Source: Fidelibacterota bacterium | GTDB taxonomy: Bacteria > Fidelibacterota > Marinisomatia > Marinisomatales > UBA1611 | Reading direction: 5' to 3' | DNA length: 5,160 bases | NCBI GenBank assembly: GCA_012964275.1 | Contig: DTUG01000001.1 | Coordinates: 1 to 5,160 of the forward strand | In this document: positions 1-5,160 of the stretch, in pieces | Layout of the letters: the number at the start of each line of letters is the position of its first letter | Position numbering within the stretch: position 1 is the stretch's first letter | The notes under the pieces: model-generated | The model's input: only the letters and a program-made list of their open reading frames with translations | Database searches by the model: none | What the model was told of the DNA's origin: nothing | Program-made: the position numbers and the translations under genes

Positions 1-37
1 ACTGCTGAAATAGTCCTTAACAAAATAATTGCCTGCT

Positions 38-70
38 GACCCCCTGCTTGTTTGCCGGGGGTCTTTATTT
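38..70 (+). terminator. Intrinsic terminator of an upstream, off-window gene
   Basis: A perfect 7-bp GC-rich stem (GACCCCC at 38-44 with GGGGGTC at 57-63) encloses a 12-nt loop and is followed by TTTATTTT (64-71), the layout of a rho-independent terminator on the + strand. The minus-strand reading has no T-run, so it acts in one direction. It implies that a + strand gene ends at or just before the left edge. Possible stops there are TGA at 6-8, TAG at 11-13, or TGA at 37-39 (a 12-codon open tail from base 1); which one is real cannot be decided here. The hairpin separates that gene from the operon to the right. Confidence 0.72.
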
Positions 71-110
71 TCCGGGGTCAATTAAGGGATCAAACCCAAT
101 TCTTCAACCT

Positions 111-119
111 TGGTATATT
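111..119 (+). promoter_or_regulatory. Possible extended -10 promoter for the TMTC-like/gtrA operon
   Basis: TGGTATATT fits the extended -10 pattern TGnTATAAT with one mismatch. It lies just downstream of the terminator and would place transcription start near 125-127, about 20 nt before the proposed TTG start at 147. No convincing -35 box is seen 16-18 bp upstream, which an extended -10 can tolerate. If the organism uses a Bacteroidota-type sigma factor, the consensus differs (TAnnTTTG) and this match would mean little. The call is inference from motif and position only. Confidence 0.25.
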
Positions 120-146
120 CCAAACACATTTCATCCTGCAGAATTA

Positions 147-1811
147 TTGATTAAAAAACAGCTCCAGCTATCTCATTTTATTTTGGTCGGATTACTACTG
201 GCAAATCTGCTGGTATACGGTCCGGCCGCAGGCTTCGATTTTGTCAGCTATGATGACGGACAGCACGTATATGAAAATTCCCATGTGCAGGATTTCTCAT
301 TTTCCAACCTGGTATTTTTCTGGAAACAGCCCTACCAGAACCTCTATATCCCGCTCACCTATAATCTCTGGTCCCTGCTCGCAAAACTTTCAGACATTTT
401 TCCGGGTGAATCTGCCCAGGCCCTGAACCCCCATATCTTTCATACGGCCAATGTGCTGCTGCACCTGCTCAGCACCCTGGTCATGTTTTTACTATTAAAA
501 CGTTTAACCAATTATGACTGGGGATCGGCCGCGGGCGCGCTATTATTTGCCCTGCACCCGGTCCAGGCGGAGACTGTGGCCTGGATCTCAGAGCTGAAAG
601 GGGCATTATGCGGCTTTTTATCCCTGACAGCGCTCTGGCAGTATATATTATTCTCGAAATCGGGCCCGGATAAAAAGAAACTGCATTACGGGCTGGCCAC
701 CGGTGCCTTTTTACTGGCCCTTTTATCAAAGCCACCAGCCGTGGTGGTGCCGCTGATAGCCGGCATTATAGGATATTTTCTGCTGGAAAAATCCATCCGT
801 AAAACCGTGCTGGAAATGATCCCATGGATCCTGATGGTCCTGCCCCTGGTGTTAATAACAAAACTGTCCCAGGATGACAGCCAAATCGGCTTCTTACCGG
901 CCCTGTGGCAGCGGTTTCTCATTGCCGGCGATGCCATGTCCTTTTATGTGGCAAAACTGGTTTTTCCGGCCAATCTGCGGATCGATTATGGGCGGATACC
1001 GGAGTATGTGCTTGAGGACAGCAGTATTTTCATGACCGGGATAATTCCCATCATCCTGCTGGCTGCCATTTTATGGAAATTCCGCAATCCATGGCTGCTG
1101 GCTCCCCTGGGAATTTTCATCGTTTCCCTGGCGCCTGTCCTGGGGCTCTTATCCTTTATGCATCAAAACATATCGACGGTCGCAGACCGGTATCTCTACC
1201 TGGCCATGCTGGGCCCGGCCCTGGGACTGGCGTTCCTGTTCCAGAAAATAGAACAGAAACGGGCCATGATCATTCTTGCCGCCCTGCTGCTCATCTATGG
1301 CTACAGCAGCGCTGTGCAGGTGAGAACTTGGCAGGATTCCAGTACCCTTTATACCCACACACTCCAGGGGAATCCCGGCAGCTGGATAGCACAGAATAAC
1401 CTGGGGATGGAGCATTTCAACGCAGGCAATAATGTGTCAGCAGTCAAACACCTTTCCAGAGCGATGGGGGTGTCAAAAAATGACTATAATACCGCCAGGT
1501 CCATGACCAACCTGGGGATGATTTACGGTAAAGCACTGCAGGACTATGAAACAGCCATTCGTTATCTCTCTGAAGCGACAGCATTAAACCCGGTACTGAA
1601 AGAAGCCTATATCAACCTGAGCACGGCTCAAAGTCTGGCTGGGAAGGATTCATTGGCTGCAGCCACTCTGGAAAAAGCTGTTGAAATGATACCCACTGAC
1701 CCCGAGGTCTATACTGAACTGGCCCTTGTCTACTCCCGGCTGGGAAAGATGGAAAAATCTGTAGAATTCTTTCAAAAAGCAGCCCATATTAAAAATGCAG
1801 CAGCCAGGTAA
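147..1811 (+). CDS. TMTC-like polytopic membrane protein with C-terminal TPR repeats (putative GT-C glycosyltransferase)
   Basis: Predicted 554-residue inner-membrane protein. About ten hydrophobic helices (for example 9-28, 98-117, 152-169, 181-213, 222-238, 292-310, 316-335, 351-365, 373-390) are followed by four TPR units at about 412-446, 448-483, 485-518 and 519-550. Sequence marks shared with TMTC/DUF1736-type proteins are an acidic pair in the first outer loop (SYDDG, D36-D37), the HPVQAETVAWISELKG block (137-152), SKPPAVVVPL (194-203) and ADRYLYL (346-352). The RTW-D-S-LY-H-TL lead into the TPRs is typical of the bacterial group. In TMTCs the outer-loop acidic residues belong to a GT-C fold that uses a lipid-phosphate sugar; transferase activity here is inference. 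Start choice: the frame is open from TTG 48, but that lies in a terminator loop. TTG 147 gives M-IKKQ followed directly by the first helix, and no in-frame ATG occurs before codon 112. No clear Shine-Dalgarno is visible. The alternative is a TPR membrane protein with no transferase activity. Confidence 0.8.
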   Translation: MIKKQLQLSHFILVGLLLANLLVYGPAAGFDFVSYDDGQHVYENSHVQDFSFSNLVFFWKQPYQNLYIPLTYNLWSLLAKLSDIFPGESAQALNPHIFHTANVLLHLLSTLVMFLLLKRLTNYDWGSAAGALLFALHPVQAETVAWISELKGALCGFLSLTALWQYILFSKSGPDKKKLHYGLATGAFLLALLSKPPAVVVPLIAGIIGYFLLEKSIRKTVLEMIPWILMVLPLVLITKLSQDDSQIGFLPALWQRFLIAGDAMSFYVAKLVFPANLRIDYGRIPEYVLEDSSIFMTGIIPIILLAAILWKFRNPWLLAPLGIFIVSLAPVLGLLSFMHQNISTVADRYLYLAMLGPALGLAFLFQKIEQKRAMIILAALLLIYGYSSAVQVRTWQDSSTLYTHTLQGNPGSWIAQNNLGMEHFNAGNNVSAVKHLSRAMGVSKNDYNTARSMTNLGMIYGKALQDYETAIRYLSEATALNPVLKEAYINLSTAQSLAGKDSLAAATLEKAVEMIPTDPEVYTELALVYSRLGKMEKSVEFFQKAAHIKNAAAR

Positions 1812-2217
1812 GGCGGTAACACCTATCAAGTTCGACCTGCCAAAATTCCTGATCGTGGGAGCCATGGGGACCGCCACCAATCTCGTTTTTTTCTTTCTGG
1901 TTGTGGATATATTAAGCTGGGACCCTACATCAGGGGCGCTGGGCGCGTTCATAATTGCCGTAAGCCAGAACTACCTGTTAAATCATTTTTGGACATTTTC
2001 CCGCCAGATGCAGCATTCTCCACTCTCCCTGCAGGGCTATAGCCGTTTTATGTTTGTGGCCTTAGGCGGTTTTGGTATAAACCTGATTGTTCTCTGGATG
2101 ATCATATTATTCTTTAACCCGCAGTTAAAGGTCGTGGCCCAGGCAGCCGGTATTCTCGGGGGAACTGTTTTCAACTATATAGGATCAAAATACTGGGTAT
2201 TCATTCTGCGGGATTAA
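1795..2217 (+). CDS. GtrA-family four-helix membrane protein
   Basis: A 140-residue protein of usual GtrA-family length, with four hydrophobic segments at about 17-40, 44-64, 84-107 and 112-137. Family marks are KFLIVGAMGTATN at the first helix, the SQNYLLNHFWTF block (57-68) after the second, an R-F-aliphatic stretch opening the third (R84), and NYIGSKYWVF (127-136) at the end, echoing the N-x-WxF motif of the second helix. Family members such as phage GtrA are proposed to flip bactoprenol-linked sugars, or to help do so, for surface-polymer or protein glycosylation. The ATG overlaps the end of the upstream gene by 17 bp in another frame and lacks a clear ribosome-binding site, which suggests translational coupling. 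Pairing with a GT-C-like gene fits a role in presenting a lipid-linked sugar on the outer face of the membrane. The substrate is unknown. Confidence 0.9.
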   Translation: MQQPGKAVTPIKFDLPKFLIVGAMGTATNLVFFFLVVDILSWDPTSGALGAFIIAVSQNYLLNHFWTFSRQMQHSPLSLQGYSRFMFVALGGFGINLIVLWMIILFFNPQLKVVAQAAGILGGTVFNYIGSKYWVFILRD

Positions 2218-2221
2218 ATAA

Positions 2222-2244
2222 AAAACCCCGGAGACCGGGGTTTT
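2222..2244. terminator. Bidirectional intrinsic terminator between convergent genes
   Basis: A perfect 10-bp stem, AAAACCCCGG (2222-2231) and CCGGGGTTTT (2235-2244), closes a 3-nt AGA loop. The + strand reading ends in TTTT. The minus-strand reading ends in a T-tract and then ATTTA. It starts 4 bp after the gtrA-family stop codon and ends 26 bp before the stop codon of the protease gene, so one hairpin can end both transcription units. These bases contain no other feature. Confidence 0.88.
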
Positions 2245-2270
2245 AAAAGCGTGGTTGAAATGAAAGGCGC

Positions 2271-2453
2271 CTATCCAGCAAATACCATTTCTATGATCAG
2301 GGTAATATCGAAAATATCAACGCTGCCATCCATATTCACGTCAGCCGCCAGGACCTGCTCAGTTGTCAAGGTTGAATAACCCAGGATAGATGAAACCGCT
2401 AGTACAACATCCAGCACATTCACGTTCCCATCTCCATTCAGGTCGCCAAAATC
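2271..2453 (-). other. Type I dockerin domain at the C-terminus of the C25 protease
   Basis: The last 60 residues carry two calcium-loop/F-hand repeats. The first is DLNGDGNVNVLD (876-887, ligands D876, N878, D880, N884, D887). The second is DVNMDGSVDIFD (910-921, ligands D910, N912, D914, D918, D921). Each is followed by a hydrophobic helix, and a 22-residue linker joins the loops. All expected ligand positions are filled, so calcium binding is likely. The usual cohesin-contact positions 10 and 11 are VL in the first repeat and IF in the second, both hydrophobic and unlike the Ser-Thr pair of Clostridium thermocellum. Partner identity is unknown. Confidence 0.9.
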
Positions 2454-5160
2454 AATATTGAGCGGCGGAATTGAACCAGCCGGAAAAATGATCTGATCCA
2501 GCCAGGCACAGTCCTGGCCCGAGCTTTGCGCCTGATCCTTCTGATAGACCCAGCGGAACGTATGCTCGCCAGGTGCAACATTAAATGAATATTCTTCCCA
2601 ATCTGTCATGCCGCCGACCTTGACCTGTTCTTCTTCATCAATATAAAATGCCAGGTAATCGTAGAGAATACCAGAGCTACCCTGTTCACTGGAAGCCTTG
2701 GCGTAGAAATTGATCGGCCCCTGATAGAGGACATTATAGGCTACAGACAATTCTGATAGTTGATTATGATTGATATCACCCGTCCTTGCTGCAAAGCTGC
2801 CATCATACACTTCGCTGTCCTGAACGGTCCAGTCATTATCCCCTGCTAACTCCCAGGCATGGGCAGAAAAGTTGCCAGATTCAAAGCTTTCTAGCAACAT
2901 GCCAAAGGTCAGCGGTACCGGGTAAGTAAACTGGTAATCTGTATTAACACTGCCGATATCCAACCACATAATAGCGGTATGGCCCACAGGAGCATCATCG
3001 CTGACTGAAACATTAACTGTTACAATCACGCTGGCTTCCATTTCCCAGTAGTAGGCATTATCTCCTTCTACATCGCTAACAGTCAGGTATGGGTCATTGC
3101 TGTATCCGGCGAATGTGGGATAATTCAGGGATGCGTTCCCGGTATTTTCCATGACGATCTGTAAGGTGGCAGACTCACCTGGATCCAAAGCACCATTTCC
3201 GCCATCAAAGATCATTGAAGCCAGAAGCTGGTAATCCGGGGCATCCGCTGTCAAAACAATTTCATATTCCCAGGATGCGTCCCCATCCTGTATTACCAGG
3301 ATAAAAATCATTTCTCCCTGGTCAGGGATATTAATGGATACATCAAACTGAAAAGGACCTATCTCGATCATTTCGCCAGATAGAATAGAAGAAACTTCGA
3401 TGGTTTCCGTCACCATGGATACATTGCCGGTTTGTGGTACCAGCGTTGCTGTCACCACACCGGATGGCTCCGTACCTACATTTTCCACTGTCACAACCAG
3501 ATCAACAGATTCGCCAAACGCGATCTGATCATCATCGCCGGATGTATATTGATAACTATCCATGAGCATATAGGAACCATCGGGAGCGATCACATTGATG
3601 GTTGTTTCATAGGGAATATGATTATAAGCGGTCACCACCAGGTCCAGTTCCCCGGGGATCTCCACTGACTCATCCAGTTGGATCAGCACGGTGCCGTCTT
3701 CATCCGCGTAAGCGGATCCCAGCAATATTCCGTCCTGGGACAGGGCCGCCAGGGCTTCGGTGTTGTCTGTCTGCAATGAAAATTCATCACCGCCAATAAT
3801 AAGTATTTCGGCATGGGTAACACTCAACTCTACCGGTGTATCAGACCTGACAACAAAAGAAGGATCGCCAAAGATGGTCCAATATAATGTCTCAACGTAC
3901 CCCGCCGAACCGTAGTTGTCATTCATATGCATGCACCCGTTAAATGAGATCCCGCCAAAGGTGCGCTTGATATTATTTGAATAAGACTCCACAAAAATGT
4001 CGTTGAATTCATCCTGAGCATCCATGGGCGGGCTCCAGGCCGCATTCACAGTGGACATGAATGTTGCCACTGCACCGGTAGGATCATCGTTATCCGTGGC
4101 TCGGAGCCATGTTTCAGCAAAACAGGTCCCTACATGGAATTCGCCATTGACACAGGCCACAGACCAGATAAAAGGCCACTTGTCTATATTGACCAGTCCG
4201 TTCACATCCGTATTATTCATGGGACAGCCATTGCCCCAAGATGAGTTAGATCCATGCCCGGTATAATTCACAATGGAACGACCTTCATTCAGGGCTGCTT
4301 CGCCCTGAGCTACCGTACCGGTAGGATCATAAATTTGATCCACATGAATGTACGTGTAATCCAGAAGAAGTTCCCGGATGTTATCCAAATGCTCATCATC
4401 ATACTCGCCGTCATCTCCCGGACCCTGATCGGACGCAAATCCTGACCCTTTCTTATACCATTCTGCATCAGCATCCGGGTACCGTTCATACTGCAGTGTC
4501 CGGTTTACCATTGTCTCTACATGGGTCGTGTTCTCCGCCGAAAACCGGCCTACAAAAACATCAGGGTAATAATCATTGCCTACAATAAAGCCATAGGAAG
4601 GGTCGGCAGGGCTGTTTGAGCCTGCCCCTTCTGAGAACCGGGGCGAAGGAATCTGATCAATATCACCCACCAGCAGGAGAAATGTCAAACCATAATCGTA
4701 GTAATAATCTTCAACATAGGATTTGATCGCGTCATCATCTCCGATATCGGCCACATCCACCATTTCAGTAAAGGTTCCCTTTTTATTTTTCCAGTCAACC
4801 AGGGGCTGCATAGTTTCCATAAAGGGACCGTAACAAATGATGAGCAGTGTGCCATCTTCATCCACCGGCTCATAACGAGTTGTAGATGTTGAATAGTTCA
4901 GGAAATGTTCGCGATAAATTTGATCTATTTCGCGGTTCAGTCCCCCCTTGGCAGGCCGGCGCTGTAACGGATTCACCGTGCTGATACCATTCTCCTTGAT
5001 ATCAACTACAATGCGGGTATGCACTCGCAGAAGTTTTTGTACAGGGTTATACTGGATTGGCTGAAACACGATGGCCTGTCCACGGACAGTCCGGATAATA
5101 TAAGGCTCGCGCAGAAACGCGACAGACTGGGGATAATAAGCATCTTTCTCATAAACGTCC
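2271..5160 (-). CDS. Gingipain-type C25 cysteine protease with Ig-like, CARDB-like, jelly-roll and C-terminal dockerin domains; N-terminus off-window
   Basis: Secreted or surface endopeptidase, 5' partial. Residues are numbered from the GTG at 5069-5067, but the frame stays open for 30 more codons to the edge. Those codons (with RGQAIVFQPIQYNP and LLRVHTRIVVDI) read as C25 pro-domain, so that GTG is not the true start. Layout: pro-domain tail to R65; catalytic domain about 66-410; Ig-like about 411-497; two CARDB-like beta-sandwiches about 498-607 and 608-722; jelly-roll (MAM or cleaved-adhesin-like) about 726-865; dockerin about 873-932. By my recall-based alignment to RgpB, H272 (NYTGHGS) matches His211, C306 (VACVNGEF) matches Cys244, D224 matches the S1 Asp163 and W345 matches Trp284, so cleavage after Arg is predicted. 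The RgpB Glu152 position is Q215. The final residues complete the second dockerin calcium loop; no T9SS C-terminal domain follows. Promoter, signal peptide and start lie beyond 5160. Confidence 0.93.
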   Translation of the reverse strand, partial: DVYEKDAYYPQSVAFLREPYIIRTVRGQAIVFQPIQYNPVQKLLRVHTRIVVDIKENGISTVNPLQRRPAKGGLNREIDQIYREHFLNYSTSTTRYEPVDEDGTLLIICYGPFMETMQPLVDWKNKKGTFTEMVDVADIGDDDAIKSYVEDYYYDYGLTFLLLVGDIDQIPSPRFSEGAGSNSPADPSYGFIVGNDYYPDVFVGRFSAENTTHVETMVNRTLQYERYPDADAEWYKKGSGFASDQGPGDDGEYDDEHLDNIRELLLDYTYIHVDQIYDPTGTVAQGEAALNEGRSIVNYTGHGSNSSWGNGCPMNNTDVNGLVNIDKWPFIWSVACVNGEFHVGTCFAETWLRATDNDDPTGAVATFMSTVNAAWSPPMDAQDEFNDIFVESYSNNIKRTFGGISFNGCMHMNDNYGSAGYVETLYWTIFGDPSFVVRSDTPVELSVTHAEILIIGGDEFSLQTDNTEALAALSQDGILLGSAYADEDGTVLIQLDESVEIPGELDLVVTAYNHIPYETTINVIAPDGSYMLMDSYQYTSGDDDQIAFGESVDLVVTVENVGTEPSGVVTATLVPQTGNVSMVTETIEVSSILSGEMIEIGPFQFDVSINIPDQGEMIFILVIQDGDASWEYEIVLTADAPDYQLLASMIFDGGNGALDPGESATLQIVMENTGNASLNYPTFAGYSNDPYLTVSDVEGDNAYYWEMEASVIVTVNVSVSDDAPVGHTAIMWLDIGSVNTDYQFTYPVPLTFGMLLESFESGNFSAHAWELAGDNDWTVQDSEVYDGSFAARTGDINHNQLSELSVAYNVLYQGPINFYAKASSEQGSSGILYDYLAFYIDEEEQVKVGGMTDWEEYSFNVAPGEHTFRWVYQKDQAQSSGQDCAWLDQIIFPAGSIPPLNIDFGDLNGDGNVNVLDVVLAVSSILGYSTLTTEQVLAADVNMDGSVDIFDITLIIEMVFAG

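Noticed and set aside
1..39. Open tail in frame 1 (12 codons ending at TGA 37-39) as the C-terminus of an upstream gene
   Set aside because: It is too short to support a product, and its stop codon would overlap the terminator stem. Stops at 6-8 or 11-13 in the other frames are equally possible ends.
732..747. Inverted repeat CCACCA-gccg-TGGTGG resembling a hairpin terminator
   Set aside because: It lies inside the TMTC-like gene, has no T-run after it, and encodes the family-like SKPPAVVVP segment, so coding constraint explains it.
481..1952. Minus-strand and other-frame open stretches across the two membrane-protein genes
   Set aside because: Their translations are low-complexity, Pro/Arg/Ser-rich shadows of the hydrophobic + strand genes, with no family resemblance.
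3432..4445. Several + strand open frames opposite the protease gene (3432-3668, 3602-3799, 4024-4266, 4254-4445)
   Set aside because: They are short, have no domain character or start signals, overlap each other, and lie opposite a strongly supported coding frame.
1..5160. CRISPR arrays, tRNA genes, insertion-sequence ends or long direct repeats
   Set aside because: Reading both strands showed no spaced repeat unit, no cloverleaf-like segment and no transposase-like frame; nearly all of the window is accounted for by three genes.

Overview
The window holds two co-directional membrane-protein genes on the left (+ strand) and one long, incomplete gene for a secreted protease on the right (- strand). 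The two sides converge on a shared hairpin terminator at 2222-2244. Base composition is moderate, start signals are weak, and there is a gingipain-type (C25) protease that ends in a dockerin with a VNVLDVV-like helix. This points to a bacterium of the Bacteroidota/FCB neighbourhood. Candidatus Marinimicrobia (Neomarinimicrobiota) or a related uncultured lineage is my best guess. The taxonomy is inference from protein style, since no rRNA or marker gene is present.

Left edge (1-146): the end of an off-window gene's transcription unit, with a + strand intrinsic terminator (38-70), then about 80 bp containing a possible extended -10 promoter. An open frame reaches back to a TTG at 48, but that codon lies in the terminator loop. 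I place the start of the first gene at TTG 147.

147-2217: a predicted two-gene operon with a 17-bp overlap. The first gene encodes a polytopic membrane protein with a C-terminal TPR block, resembling eukaryotic TMTC O-mannosyltransferases and bacterial GT-C-like TPR proteins. The second encodes a four-helix GtrA-family protein, a type linked to flipping of lipid-linked sugars. Together they suggest a cell-envelope or secreted-protein glycosylation step: GtrA would help move a polyprenyl-phosphate sugar across the membrane, and the GT-C-like protein would use it. The donor-making synthase is not in the window.

2271-5160 (- strand): most of a multidomain C25 cysteine protease. It has the end of a pro-domain, an Arg-Tyr processing junction, a catalytic domain with His/Cys and the Arg-specificity Asp of RgpB, an Ig-like domain, two CARDB-like beta-sandwiches, a jelly-roll adhesin-like domain and a C-terminal type I dockerin. 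The reading frame is open to the right edge, so the signal peptide and most of the pro-domain are off-window.

No RNA gene, CRISPR array, insertion sequence or phage feature was seen. I see no clear undescribed system. The points most worth following are the dockerin-tagged gingipain and the TMTC-like/GtrA pair.
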